A DNA stretch of 64,000 bases from Apostichopus japonicus (GCF_037975245.1 NC_092564.1:7165984-7229983); one strand, 5' to 3'. Positions 12,309 through 25,440 are shown, counted from the first letter of the stretch. The notes: a model not told the origin generated them from the sequence alone. Numbers and translations: made by a program.

Positions 12309-13233
12309 TTACATATAGTGTTTTGTATGTCCACTATCAGGGCCACGACGGTGCTGCTGCTGGTTCCACTGTCTTTGATCCCTGTAGTTGTGGCCTCGAT
12401 TGTTGTGGTGTGATCTTCTGTCATACGATCTCTGATCCGGGTAAGGCTGGTATCTTTGGTCATGTCTTTGCCTGTGTCCTCCGTGGTGTCTTCTATCGTC
12501 GTATCGTCTTTTGTGTCCTTGCCTGTGACTGAAAGAGAGCAAGAAACTAATACGTTTCAATATTTGCAATTTTTTTGATATAAACTAATGTTCTTCAAAT
12601 TTAAAAGAAGCATATTGCAAGATGATTCACTTGATGTTCTTTTGACACATAACAATGGATATTTTATAATATTAGCACCAACAAGAAACTCTTTGAAAAG
12701 CGTCAAAGTTGGGGACCACCAAAATTAAATTCAGAAACTTCACGAATTTATGCTTCTCGGAAACCTCCTCCCTGAAGACCTCTCTCCACAACATCTGCCT
12801 GTGGAGGGTTGCCAAGATGATGAAGGGGTCGCAAGCAATAAATTGTGAATGCCAGTGATCTACATCATTGATGCTGTAATAGCTTGTATAATCTGTGAAA
12901 ATACAATGTTCTGAACTTCTTAATTAAGGCAACCTAAGAAATTGCCCAATTTTTTTAACCAAAATTTCATAAAATAGAGGCATGTTTCCCTGAGGAAGAA
13001 TCTTACTCTGAATTTCTTCGATCATTGTCTCTGTATGATGGTCGACTGTAGAAGTTATCAACAATTGGTGGCGGATCTCCTTCTTTCTTCAGGTAGGACT
13101 GGAAGTTCGGGTCACTTTCTGTATAGCGATCTATAAATTCAGCTTCAAGAAGAGCAAGGGCCTCAGCATATTGTTCTTGGAAAGTTTCAGAACTTGAAGT
13201 TCCTTCAGGTTGAGGGTCACTATCTTCTGACAT
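12309..13233 (-). CDS. RAMAC: RNA guanine-7 methyltransferase activating subunit (RAMAC, FAM103A1)
   Basis: Two coding exons on the minus strand, 13233-13007 and 12528-12309, join in phase (GA|T) to give 148 aa; human RAMAC is 118. Residues about 30-62 carry the RNMT-activating domain: FIDRYTESDPNFQSYLKK, then PPPIVDNFYSR, matching the family's F..RFTENDKEY..YLK and PPIVEEWNSR. The second exon is a low-complexity RNA-binding tail rich in Arg, His, Gln, Asp and Tyr, as in relatives. The family binds RNMT and stimulates methylation of the mRNA cap guanosine in the nucleus. An acidic Ser-rich extension precedes the domain. The start ATG lies 11 bases into an exon whose acceptor is CTTTCAG at 13250-13244, so at least one non-coding 5' exon exists upstream. 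Confidence 0.9.
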
Positions 13234-13243
13234 TCTGCTTCAT
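13220..13243 (-). promoter_or_regulatory. Overlapping upstream ORF in the RAMAC leader
   Basis: The first three bases of the exon after the predicted acceptor are ATG (13243-13241). This ATG opens a 7-codon ORF that ends in TAG at 13222-13220, overlapping the RAMAC start (13233) in another frame. If the acceptor is used as predicted, ribosomes meet this ATG before the RAMAC start, which would be expected to lower translation. Function is inference. Confidence 0.45.
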
Positions 13244-14304
13244 CTGAAAGCAAAATAGGAAAGAAGAGGTTTGAAATTAGGAACAATGGCACTAGAGGAG
13301 CTATTAAACAGGAGGAATTAAATCATGGGGTTCCAAGCTGCACGGTACACGCATCGTGAAGTGCCCCGTCCTACTCCGTATATAGTAAAGGCTTCATAAT
13401 AGCTGCACCTTGGTAATTGACGCACCCTCAAATATTATTAGCAACGATACAGCAGGCAACCTAAACTGTTTGCAGTCAAGCAGAGAACTACATGTTTGAT
13501 GAGTTTTAATCCATTTCAGGTATATGCTGATCAAATTATGGTTTTATTAAGAGCCTTTTAACACCCTCCCCCTAGCTTTGCACATTTTTTTGGCAATTCG
13601 GAAATCTTACTCCCTACAAATAACCAAAATTACCTCAATATGATACCACTACTCTATGGGACCTGACCTGTCTAAGCTTAGAGCCTCAGACTCAGAGCAT
13701 AGCAAACAGCATCCAAAGTCAATGGATGTATACTTAGGCCTACACAAAGTTAGGGGTATGAAAGAACTTGACACGGCAGACATTTTGTGATCTAATTCTG
13801 CTCAATTGTACAATAAATATTTTGAGATCATTACATTTCTGAGGAACTACACATATGGAAAATGGAGATATGCTGGGCTTGCTTTACAGAGTATGCCCTA
13901 CGGTTGGATTCTGAATGAACCATAATTTTTTTACAAAAAGTGCAGGGTTGTGTAGCATTACCCAAGACATTATGGCCAATTGCAGATAACATATATGCAA
14001 TACCATTATCCTATTAATTTGCACAAAACACATGCAACGCTTTGATAGCGATAGCCAAGGACTGGCATAAGCATGTGTAGTAAGTTGAATACCGACTACT
14101 ACTAGGCTAGCCTAACGTTAGGCTACGGTAATATGAGCATGACAAGTATGAGAAAGTTTGATCTATTTTATGAACTAAACAACAAACTGTGTGATTACGA
14201 AACTGAAAAACTAAGTTCGAATTGAATTTCAGTTAGGCCTACCAAAATTTCATTTACGGTTTTACAAAAAGGATTGTGCACACAGAATGTAGTCACTACT
14301 CACA

Positions 14305-14400
14305 AAATACGTGGTTCAATTGTGCGAGAAATAGCACGCCAGACGAGGAACTGGAATAAACGTCAATAGCGCCACTGTAAAAGAAGCTGATAGAATTAAA
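14305..14400. promoter_or_regulatory. Probable bidirectional promoter between RAMAC and HSPBAP1
   Basis: HSPBAP1 starts at 14401 (+). A good donor (GTGAGT, reading down from 14303) on the minus strand could end a non-coding RAMAC first exon at 14304. That leaves under 100 bp between the two leaders in divergent orientation. No TATA box is evident, as is common for housekeeping bidirectional promoters. The transcription starts themselves are not visible. Confidence 0.4.
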
Positions 14401-17400
14401 ATGGCTGCCCCCATGAATCACAACAACAAAGTTACTTTAGCTAAAAACAACCTTGAAAAGTTCAAAGTAAGCTGCGGAATTGATCCGGAGGATGCCAATA
14501 GCCCACATGTTATCCGCGGTGTAACGGAAACTTGGCCATGCATTTCATGGTCCGTTTCCAAGCTTGGTGAATTAGTTGGAAACAAACTTGTGAAGTTTCG
14601 AATTGGTCTTCGGCGAATTCGAAACGGTACTTCTATTCATTTCTATTGCACCTTGTTCCGTAGTATTGTATTGTCATCGATATTCGATATAAATTATCTG
14701 CTTCAAGAATGTAAAACGTCCTACAATAATTGAAATGGCATGTTACAGTACAGCCTACAATATCATAAGTTAGAATACTGAAGCTAGGCTATGTAGTATG
14801 TGTAATACTAGTAATAAAGCTTTCAAAACCAAACTTACTACAATTTACAAACTGCTATAAATCCACTGAAGAGACTGTGTAAGAGAGTGTGTAAAGTCAG
14901 GCCAACTAACTTTTACACAGTAATAAAGATTTGTCTAAAGCCTATATGCCTATCGTTTGCGAAATTTGTAGACTAGGTTACGATCTGATATAAGTTATAA
15001 TGTACAGTAGCATATATGCTAAACTGTCATTGTCAACAGAATGAGTATGCATGTGAATTAATATCATCAATATATTGTGTTTCACATCGTCACAATGTAG
15101 TTGTACCAATCTAATGCTAATAACTTTCACCTGAATTTAAAGGGTCATTATTTGGAGTCACTGCACAATCCAAGCCAGTTTGGTAGCATCAAGAGTACTT
15201 CGCTAAGTTGGCTTATATACTTTTTACTCTTTACCTTAAGCTTAATATACATTTTAGTTGGCTACAGCAGCTTTCATTTGTTTGTGAATGTGATATATCT
15301 GTTCCTTATTTACATAGGTAAAGTTCTGTGGGAGAGCCTGTGTTCCTATGAAGAAGCAAAATTGAGCGATTTTGAAGAATGGTGTTCGCTGTCACAGGGG
15401 ACACTATCTCAGCAAAATCCACTCCGGAAATATGACAGGGAAAAGTTTTGGTGCTATGCTGACTACAAGTATATGAAGGATCTCTTCTGTGATAAGCAGC
15501 AGATATTTGAGGTTTGCCCCTATTATAACTTTGAATATGATCAAATTTTTGCAAAAGCCTAATTAATGACTTAATAAGTGTATCTCCAAAATGGAATGAT
15601 GTTATTGTTCTCTGAGGGGGAGGGGGGTTGTATGGGTGAGGGAGAATCATCACAAGCATATGGACTAAAACATTTGCCCTGTAATGGTTTCCACTTTAAT
15701 TATTTCTTCTTGTTCATGCAATAGTGTATTTATCCTCATTTTTATCAAGTATCAGTAACTTTAAAGTTGATTATAAGAGCTGTTCCTTATGTGCATAGGT
15801 GACTTGTAGAAAGAAACATAGGAAACATACCATTCAATGCAGTAGAATAAATGTTCATCAGTAAATTTTTCTCAAATTGTTTAATATCTACATGACAATA
15901 TGAAGCTTACTCCATGGACATTCAAACACCACAAGACGTGACATAACTGACATTAGGCACAGGTGACAAATTGCTGTCATGCTCTTCAAATTTTCTGAGA
16001 TGCCCTGATCCATTATTTCATTCTGAATAACTTTGTTTACCTAGAATTTGACAATGCTGACAATATTGAAACAGCTACATTAATTTTAACTCTTTCTCTC
16101 TATCTCCCCCCCCCCACCTCCTCCCCAACTTCCTCTCTTACAGGCCATTCCATGGGATTCTCTTGGTCTCAATGGTTACAATGGTGAACAAAGCACTATA
16201 TGGATAGGTTCCAGTAGAGCTCACACAGTTTGCCATCAAGATGCGTATGGTTTCAATCTTGTTGCTCAGATTCAGGGCAGGTATGTTCAATCCCCCCCCC
16301 CCCCCAATTCCTGTTCCTTCCTTTTAGATTTGAAAGATTGAAGGTAAACAGTGCTTTGTACACAGGTGGGCCGTGTACTCAGATTTCAACAGATCTGCAA
16401 GAATATTGTTAAACTCAATTAATGCAGCTCACAAAGCTTTTGATAATATGAGAACAATGCTTTTTATCTGACCATAAATCAACTAAAATTCACTGAATGA
16501 CTGGAAGGTAAAAACTTTGGGGAGTTTGTTCGTGTATGGCCTACTTGTAGTAAGATCAATCATAGCATATGGACAATGGATTACCGATTGGATACAATAT
16601 TTCACAGTGGCTTGCAGGATCAAGCTCTTGCCCACCCTTGATGTAGAAGGTTTGGGTCAATGATCACTCCCGTAGATTAAGAGTTATAGTTCTGTTAAAA
16701 TAGTCTGAAGATTTGATAATTGAGGTTGAGGTTCCTTTTCAGACCAGAAAATACCAGTCTCAGTTACATTCATGCTAATCAACAAATTCAGGTCAATTAG
16801 AGTGCTTTTTGGAGATTAAGTCAACTGTAGATCTGGAGAGAAAAAAAACTGTTTCTGAACCCAATAACTCACAAAGGTCAACTAGTTGACTCATAATATA
16901 AAACAATAACTATGTTAATCTTTCTACTGAGAAAGTGTTAAATTTGGTTTAAGGCACAATTGAACAGCATTGTATCACACGGCTTGTTTTTTTTCCAGTA
17001 ATTTGGTTAGTTGTATGAACATTATTATTAAATACTACTATTATTATTGTTCATATTTATATATTTTTTACCATAGGAAAAAATGGTATCTTTTTCCACC
17101 AGAGCAGACGGACTGTTTGTACCCCACACGTCTTCCATACGAAGAGTCAAGCATTTTCAGTGAGGTGAACATAACAGAGCCGGATTTAACCATTCATCCT
17201 AGATTTCAAGATTCCACGCCACATGTGATTGTCCTAGAACCCGGAGATGTCTTGTACGTGCCTAGACATTGGTGGCATTATGTGGAATGTCTAGATACCA
17301 GTATCAGCGTAAACTGCTGGGTAGAACTGGTAAGTATGAATTTGAATTTATTGTCCACAATTGGAAATTCGGCTTACACAGGTCGTTAATGAAAAACAAA

Positions 17401-20400
17401 AATAAAATAAAAGAAAAGCAATAGTATAAGTATCAATAGACTGCGATAAACATACAGTAATACAAACATATATACAGCAAGTCCTACAAATAAGAAATTA
17501 ATATTCTCACTTGTGAATTATATATATGGATAGAATTAGGCACAAATGACTATCTGTAGCGAGCCCTAAGTTTACGTGGGGGCATAAACGCAGTCCAGAG
17601 CGGTTGTAATTGTAGTGCTCAAACAAAGGGTGTGTTGGGTCTTGCATGATTTATGGAAGTGGATAATGGATTTAAACTCATTCATTCATTGGTGGATATA
17701 TATATATAACTTCATTCATTCTCTTGTTCTTTCATTCATTCTGCAAGCATTCATTCATTCAAACACTTCATCCTTTCATTCATATCTGCCTTCATTCATG
17801 AAACATTCATTCATTGAGCCATTCATTCAACTTATTCATTCGTTCATTCATCGGTTTCCTTACTTGCTTTATTTAACCCTTGATTTTAGTTACTTTAAAT
17901 GAGTTTATTTAAATCTTTGTTTCATAATTACTCTAATCCTCAGACTCATAGGGGTATAAGAAAAACCTGTAAAATGGCTGTACTTATGTGGTTATAAAAA
18001 AACAAAGTAAAATTAATAAGCATATATCATTTTGAAAATTGCCCACAAGGGTTGTTTGTTCAAAGTTTACCAGAAAGGTAATCATCTTTCATTACAGAAG
18101 TCAAACATGCCCCACCTTTGAATTTCATTTCTCTTGCATTTGGTCAATCCCTTCAGTTGGTTGCTTATATGTTTTTTGGGTGAGTTTTTATCTGTAAATT
18201 CTTTTGGTATGTCTTGATCAATCTTCTAGGCTAGAATATATTAAAAATTATTTGTCGTTATCTCTTGTCCTCTGTGTAGCTGGTTAGTTTGCTCGCTAAA
18301 CCTTTTCATAATGATCAAACAGAATTCTAGCCAAAAAGTCCAAATTAAACTAGTCTGTTTTCTGTTCTTGATTTACTTGTAAAACTGAAGTGTCAGATTA
18401 GGATCCTGTACTGACTGCATATTTACATTAAGAAACAAATTCTGTTGGTTAGACAAGAAGTCTTGTCACAGCTTTTCCTTCTGTTTTCCTCGCCCCTAGG
18501 AGAACGATCATCTGAGTCGATTACACGAATCTGTCACAAGGATGTTAGTCTACGGACTTCTCCATCATCACCCGCAGCAGAATGATCTTAATCCTGATTG
18601 GTTAAATCCTACAGAGGTGAGGCTCTACCAACCAATGAATATTATCACCATAGTTCTTAAAAGATGCCTACAGCATCTTTAATAGGCACATGATGTAAAT
18701 AATGAACCATTTCAGCTTTCTGACTGTCCTGTGCTCATGTCTAGAGTTTTGGGTAGGATGAAGTGATGTACATGTCAACATTTGTCAATCTTGAATATGC
18801 CACATTGCAAACCATAAAAAAACAGAAAGCCAGTAAGCTTTGTGATTCATTGCCATCAAATTTGCTCAAAATTCAAAATATTTGTAACTATCTGACTAAT
18901 GTAGAGCAAGGGAGTTTAAATTTGTCCCACATATTAAGTGAGAACCAGATAAAAATTTGAGAAATCCCTTGTGGGCATCAACGACTTCAATCACTCATAA
19001 AGATTTTACAGTATAGAATTTTAAGCCAAATATCCAAAACAGTGTTCATCTTTGACATATACACACATTTTATCAACTTTGAGCTAGCAAACCCCTTTAC
19101 ATAGTTTTTGTTTTTTGTTGGGGGATGGGGGGGGGGGGGAGTTACATGACATTGTATATATAGTGTGAAATACTTTTGAGAAAATGGCCAAGTTTTCCAC
19201 CATTCGAGATAACCGGTTGATCCCTTGAGCCATTTTGCATCCATTTGATCCATTTGAGAACACCTGTTGAACCCTTGAAGCTCAGAGGGAGAAAACCTTA
19301 TAGGAGGTTTAAATGCACATTTAATGCAAGAGTATGTACTCTGGAGAAGATTTTATTACCTGGATGCCAGGTACATATCATTGATGACCTATATAACCCC
19401 TTCACAGGACTAAACTGAACTGAATATGACCAAACTATGTTTGCCAAAAGAAAATCATAGCATTCAAGTATTCACAGATTAATTGTAGCTTTATTTTGGA
19501 GTTATCCTTTTTAAAAGGTTTTCAGACTTTGATGCCTGTTGACCTCATGTGACCTTTGGCTTCTACCAATAGGAATCCTGAACTCACTAAGCTGAACTCA
19601 CTAAGCTGGATATACATACTAAGTATTATGTTCAAGAAAGATGTTCTACTTGTGTTAATTTATTTACATGATTTTCATACTTTCATTTCAATTTTGACCG
19701 CAAGTGACCTTTGACCTCCACCAATTTCGATAGGGTTCTTGTACTCAATAAGCTGAACCTGCATACCATGTATGAAGTTCAAGAAAGATGTACTTTTTGA
19801 GTTATACTGTTCACAAAGTTTTCAAAATTTGACCTCTGTTGACCCCAAATGGCCAGTGAACTTTACTGAAAACAATAGGCTTCTTGTACTTGATAAGATG
19901 GATCCGCATATGGAGGTTATCCACCATTATTTTTTTGAGTTACCCTGTTAACAAGCAAGTGTCATATACTTACGCACGCACGCACACAAACGCCATCACC
20001 ATCGCATAGATTCAAACATGAAGAAATCAGATCATTCGGAAACATGAAGGACTCAATCCTCATTTGAATTTTAATTACTTTTATGATGAATTAACAGGGA
20101 GAAACTCAAAACAACCATTACTTCACGTTTTTTTTTCTTTCTTTTTTGTTGTCCTGTTTTGATTCTACAGACACTCACATCTTATAACACCAACTTATTA
20201 TACTTGGAAAATTCTCTAGAGATTTTGAAGCAGCTGAATGGCCAAAGAAAAGCTAAAGGAGAAGCCAGTGATAAATGGGATGGAAGAGAGGCAGGAATCT
20301 CTTTTAAAAGCCACGAGCCAGTAGAGAGAAAACTCATGTCAGCTGATTCATCTGAAGAACACATTTTGAGAGATGGAATGCTACTGGATGATGAGAAGCA

Positions 20401-20701
20401 AGGCGTCGGTCAAGTTGTAAAGGGTGAAGATATGGAGAGGAAGTCATCTAAGAGAACTCGTTCCAAACTCAGTCTTGAGAGTAGAAAACGAAAACAATGT
20501 GCAATGACAGTTTCTCGGATTCCTCCGATATCTGTCGACGAAATGCTCGGATGCAAGTACACAGAGAATGGGGGAGGTGCATCGAAGGACAAAGATAGAG
20601 AAGACCGGGGTATCATGGAGGTACTTACTCAGTGTGTGACTGATCCTAGGGTTGTTGCCATGGTTACTGATTTATTATTGGAGAAATTGCAAAATAGGTG
20701 A
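14401..20701 (+). CDS. HSPBAP1: HSPB1-associated protein 1 homologue (JmjC-domain protein)
   Basis: Six exons: 14401-14626, 15318-15511, 16144-16280, 17077-17329, 18500-18616 and 20171-20701. All junctions are GT-AG with consistent phases, giving 485 aa (human 488). The JmjC core is intact: YDREKFWCYADYKYMKDLF, STIWIGSSRAHTVCHQD, WYLFPPEQTDCLYPTRLPYEE and VPRHWWHYVE. The Fe(II) ligands of the HxD...H triad are H171, D173 and H253. Residues 400-418 form a basic cluster that could be a nuclear signal. The C-terminal ISVDEML...TQCVTDPRVVAMVTDLLLEKL matches the human tail around DDLLDCLVNPQVTRIVAQLL. In vertebrates the protein binds HSP27; JmjC proteins of this group are 2-oxoglutarate oxygenases, but the substrate is not known to me. 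It is divergent from RAMAC. Confidence 0.96.
17670..17860. repeat. Degenerate CATT/TTCA-rich tract in HSPBAP1 intron 4
   Basis: Runs of ATTCATTCATT with interruptions cover about 190 bp downstream of the fourth HSPBAP1 exon. This is a decayed tetranucleotide repeat, read spuriously as a His/Ser/Phe-rich open frame. Confidence 0.75.
19420..19990. repeat. Diverged repeats of about 170 bp in HSPBAP1 intron 5
   Basis: The block GACCT(T/C)TGTTGACC ... TGACCTTTGACCTCCACCAA ... TTCTTGTACTCA(A)TAAGCTGAA ... AAGTTCAAGAAAGATGT recurs about three times with strong divergence and ends in a CACGCACGCACAC tract. Weaker relatives appear near 22870-23240, 32800-32960, 35110-35290 (inverse) and 39190-39310. 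It looks like an old interspersed repeat family with internal tandem units. Confidence 0.6.
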
Positions 20702-20852
20702 CAAAAACTCTGATCTTTAATGAAGGAGATCACAACTCTCTTAAATGTTATTATCAGTGCCATGATTAGTATTAAAGAACACTTTAAAGCCAAATGTGAA
20801 AAAAAAAAACAGAAATTATTTGAACGGAATCAAATTCATACGACTCTTCCAA

Positions 20853-20858
20853 AATAAA
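20853..20858 (+). terminator. HSPBAP1 polyadenylation signal candidate
   Basis: A canonical AATAAA lies about 150 nt after the HSPBAP1 stop codon at 20701. Confidence 0.55.
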
Positions 20859-21762
20859 TACTATTTTTTTTTAAAGATGACATATGAGGTAAAGCGGGAG
20901 TTTTTTTAGTTGTTGTCAAAAACGGCTTACGTATTATGCCAAAAGAAAACACATGTGTGTGAAATCAATGTTGTTTGTAGGTCAGGTTCCCTGTAAAGAA
21001 ACATTTCAAGCAATGTTTAAAACAGGAGTTTGGGGTGCTTATGTAAACCATCTATTCTTATATAAGTCAAATTCAAAAGATACGTTTTTTTGGGGGGGGG
21101 GGTGGGGGGTGAGATGTATGTAATTAGCACAAAGAAGCAAAGTGTCAAAGACTAAGCAGACTACAATTGAATGGGAAAAGTAAATACTTCCTACTGTACT
21201 TAATGTTTCCTATGTTACAAATAATTTGTACGGCTTCTCAAGTTCCCCTATTGCAGCCCTGGTTACCCAGAATTGGCAAAACTGTGCAAATTGGCATCCA
21301 CATTCAAAGAAAAGTTTGCTTTAAAGATGTTAGAACTTGAAAACTTAATGGGAAGTGAGTAACAGATTTCAATAGATCAAAGCAAACCTGTTTGTATTGG
21401 ATGGTGTAGCTCAGTTTGTTTTAGGTTGTTATATATGTACATGTTATTTTATTATATTCCCTAGAAGTATGCATTTTTCCCACACCCCCCCCCCCCCCGA
21501 TAACGAAAAAGCGGGTTATCCAGAAGTGCTGAAGAGGCGAGAGTTGTTATTTGTTACCTGCAAACACTGGTATAATTGTAGCACTTCACAATTAATTGCT
21601 AGCTTTCAGCAATTTGTCAACCTCTTATAGGTACTGTTGTACTGAAATGTGTTTGCAATTGATTAAGGTAAGACACCCTTGAAAGACTCTTCACTGAAAC
21701 TTATTTGTTTTGCTATTAATTAATGATTCTAGGCGATTATGTTCAATGTGTAGCCCACAAAA

Positions 21763-21985
21763 CAGGGGTAGATCCAGTATTCTGAAAAGGAGAGGATGTG
21801 GCCTGGGTTTGTGTACACTGACTTGTATGTAGGAGAGTTGATTCCCCCCCCCCCATCCTGCAAAGCCCCCCCCCATAAAAAATTAAACATGCACTCTAAT
21901 GACTACTTATATTTTATTTTGGGGGGAGGGGGTTGATACGGGAGGGGGTTGATACGGGAGGGGTACACCCCTGAATCCACCCCTG
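21763..21985. mobile_element. Short element with 5-bp target duplication (hAT5-like)
   Basis: It begins CAGGGGTAGATCCAG and ends CTGAATCCACCCCTG, inverted relative to each other. The 5-bp duplication CAAAA flanks it (21758-21762 and 21986-21990). The interior is mostly C- and G-runs. It contains no coding sequence. Confidence 0.7.
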
Positions 21986-23283
21986 CAAAATATGGTATCA
22001 TTTATGAGGTGGCATACTACTATTAGATTTTATATATAGTCCGCCCGAATGTTCTCCTATCTAAGGAAAAGTGCCAAAAAGCAGTACGAGAACATCTTTT
22101 TTGATATGTTATCAATAAGGATCTAGTTTATTGTGACTTGCATGTTGAAGAGCATGAATGGAAGTACATGTGGTGCAAAAATTGGGTAAATTGAGGTAAT
22201 TTTAGACCCCTTTAAGCCTCCCAGGAGCAGTGTACGAAAAATTGTTTGCTACTGAGTAAAGAGGTTTGTTTACATGTGACGAAAAATTCAGGCTCTCAAA
22301 ATATCTGCATGGTCATGGTACGGAAAGTTGGTGGTGCCATGAAAGGCTGACTTGTGAGCTATCCAGTGATGGGTAGCGGTTAGCTAGTGAGAACTATCTA
22401 GACTTCGAGACTACAATACTTTTGTGATTTAGTGTGTACATCAATGGGGCTTTTAACAGGCGTATGTTAACCGAATTAAGCTGACTTGGCCTTATTGAGC
22501 CATGCGTGTAACAGGTTTGCTAATGAGCCAGATTGTAATGAACTGTTATTGCAAAAGATTTTTTTATTAAAATTAAATGCCTTTTGAGAATAATTGTCTT
22601 TCCAGAGCTTTTTGAAAATCTATACCGAGTTTGAAGGACACTAGAACACTTACTGTATTTATGTTTATTAAAAATATTCTCCAAATTATGTTTTGAGTAA
22701 GGTAGATCAGAGAATAAAATATATTATTATAATTATTATTATATATTATAATATTATTAATATATTATAATAAATTTGTTTCCACAAATCGACTTGAAAG
22801 GTATTTTCATTAATATAACATTTTCCATTCATTGTCACCACAATAAAGCTTTTTATATGGGAAAATGGGACTATTTATTTTGTCCTCAATAATAAACAAC
22901 ACGGATCTTGTACTTACTAAGTTGAGGTACCAAAGGAATTTGAAGTTCAGTCTAAAGTTTATTCCAATTGGGGGATTATCATGTTGGCAAGGTTTAAAAA
23001 ACTTTGAACTTATGATAATTTATGACTTTCTCCACAAAAACAACAATATAATCTTTTCACAATGTGACTGAGGGGGACCTGCTAAATATGAAATTCGTTT
23101 TAAGTTTTACATAGGGGAGTTTTCATGTCTACAAGGATATCAGACTTTGACCTCAGTGAAAAACAGTGGTTGTTCTACTTTGTTGTGTGCTCCACCCACC
23201 AAGAAATTATTCTGAACCCCTCCGTTCTGTACGAGTTTTACAAGCTACAGTGTCACATACATACACATGTCTTGAAGTCATCA

Positions 23284-23377
23284 AAATAGCATAGATTCAT
23301 TCTGTATTAGCAGAAACGCATAGATTAATTCTATCTTTGGCAGAAATGCATAGATTCGTTCTGTATTAGCAGAAATG
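23284..23377. repeat. Minisatellite of about 30 bp, split by a transposon
   Basis: Units of the form GCATAGATTCATTCTGTATTAGCAGAAAT are tandemly repeated. The array resumes at 25289 on the other side of the 23378-25288 element, so that element inserted into the array. Confidence 0.8.
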
Positions 23378-25288
23378 CAGGTGCGTATCCAGGGGGGGGC
23401 GTTGGGGGCGCGCGCCCCCCGGGTAAGGAAAAGAGAAGAAAAAAGGGAAAAGGAGGGGGAAAAAAAGAAAAGGAGGAGAGGATAGAAGGGAAAAGAAAAG
23501 GAGGAAGAGAGAAAAAGGAGAACAGGAGGGAGTAGAAGATAAACGCCAAGACCTCGGGAAGAGAAAGAGGAACAGTGATAATTACAGCGTTGACCCCTAT
23601 AATATACACAGGGTAGCCAGTGACAGATCGAGGATTACGGAGGGGACGTGCGCCTCACCCTATACCCCTTACACCGACAACTCCATTTTTTACGTTTCCA
23701 TTTTTGCTCTTTCACTAATGTATCTATATATATACTATATATGGTCTATCATAACGCGTGTGTGTGTATGGACGCCTTAAACAATTGTGCTATGGAACCA
23801 ACTGTGGCTGGTCTTGAACTCAACGAGTCGTCGGGGAACATGACGCATTTCGGGAAGGGGCGACCGCCCCCCCGAGCAAATTTTCTTTATGATATCGCTA
23901 GTAATTTCAAAAAAGACAATGCTTAGATGCAACTTACAAGGCCTGGGAAGTGTCATTTCCAGCGATCTGGGAGGCATTTTAGGCCAAAATTTTTGGGTAC
24001 GCTTCGCGCCAACACATGGTGGCGCTACGCTTAGATAGTTTGCCTACAGGCTTCGCCATCCCTTGGCAAAGCAAAGAGCAGATATCACATCATATCAGTG
24101 AGCATGAAAATGCATGTTCCAGGGTGAACAGCCTCAAAACTGTGTATCTGTGTAGTAGGAGCCCAATTGGACTTGGGGGCTGTAACGACTTGCCCAAAAA
24201 ATATAACCAAAATTTTTCGCGCGCGATGCGCGCATTCAACATGTTAATGTCAATATCGTATAGGCAAGCATCGGTCATTACATCGCATCGTGTACCGTAC
24301 GGTCCGTGAAAGTTGCGCAGTATACCGCCGGATGCTAATGTAAACAACGAAATGTCTTATGGAGAAAAAGCATACAAGTCCAATTATGTCAAAACTCTCT
24401 TTTACAGTGGTAATGGCGAATTAGTCGGCCAAGCTTAGAACTTTATTTTAATTACCAAGGAGATAATTTTTAAACTATTCATTTCCTTAAGCTACACCAT
24501 TGCTATTAATTTTTCTTTCAGTAGGTGCCCGAAAAATTCTCAGCATATTGCCCGAATTTTCAGGGGAAAAAATCTGGTTGGGGGGGGGGGGCTGCAGCCC
24601 CGCCTCCTACGCCTATGTGTGTAGTGTTCGGTTATCTGATATCGGGAATATCTGCTATTTTTCATTTCCTTCAACCAAGTTTTATAATAGCCGTTATAAG
24701 AGGTTGCAATATTTCTACACCAATAAATTAACTGTGTCTGAATTTTAGAAAATTTCCTCACCAACATTCTTCATCATACTTCCCTCTACTCGTGCAATTT
24801 TGACCTGTCTGTTAGTGCTTGAAGGGGGTTTTTCTATATTGGTTGTCCATAGATGACATTTTGTGCAACATTATGGGTATGTTTTCAAGTGATTTTATTC
24901 ACGAGAAATCTGAATTTTCAAATTCTCAACAAATAATGGGCTTAAAACCATGAAATGTGGGGCTTTCGGATATTGTGGGCCGTGACGTAGAATCACCTAC
25001 AAAAGCAATGATCCACAGGACATGCAATCAGGTCGAACATGATGTGTGACTGCTGACAATCTTCAAAAATGTTATGGATGGAAAAAAAAACTATTGGGAA
25101 ATACTTGGTTCTCAGGCAAAAGTGTACATCTGGTTGGTCATTTTCAAGCCCGAGAAGTGCCATTTCCGGTGATCTGGGGGGTATCAAAACCAGAAATTTT
25201 CTTGTACGCTCCGCGCCAACCGATGGTGGCGCTCCGCTTAGATAGTAATTCGCGCCCCCCGGGTTAGAAAATCCTGGATACGCGCCTG
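23378..25288. mobile_element. 1.9-kb non-autonomous element with 5-bp duplication (hAT5-like), copy A
   Basis: The ends CAGGTGCGTATCCAGG / TGGATACGCGCCTG are inverted repeats, flanked by the duplication AAATG (23373-23377, 25289-25293). Next to the left end is a long purine tract (about 23425-23560). The interior has two copies of a module with a GCGCCA...TGGCGC hairpin (about 23985-24035 and 25185-25245) and a nested CATAGGCG-family element (24157-24617). Copy B is at 25486-27444. No transposase is present. The CAGG terminus and 5-bp duplication fit the hAT5 type; that class assignment is inference. Confidence 0.88.
24157..24617. mobile_element. CATAGGCG-family element nested in copy A, left end degraded
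   Basis: The 8-bp duplication TGTGTAGT flanks it (24149-24156, 24618-24625). The right end CTCCTACGCCTATG is intact; the left end has lost the outer bases and begins AGGAGCCC. The interior shares CTTGCCC, the GCGCG hairpin and GTAGGTGCCCGAAAAATTC with the copy at 4508-4830. Confidence 0.85.
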
Positions 25289-25440
25289 AAATGCATAGAT
25301 TCATCCTGTCTTTAGCAGAAATGCATAGATTCATTGTCTTTAGCAGAAATGCATAGATTCATTGTCTTTAGCAGAAATGGATTCTGTATTTAGCAGAAAC
25401 GCATAGATTCATTCTGTCTTTTGAAGAAATGCAAAAGAAA
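25289..25440. repeat. Continuation of the 30-bp minisatellite
   Basis: Units such as ATAGATTCATTGTCTTTAGC followed by AGAAATGC repeat four to five times. It is the other half of the array at 23284-23377. Confidence 0.8.
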
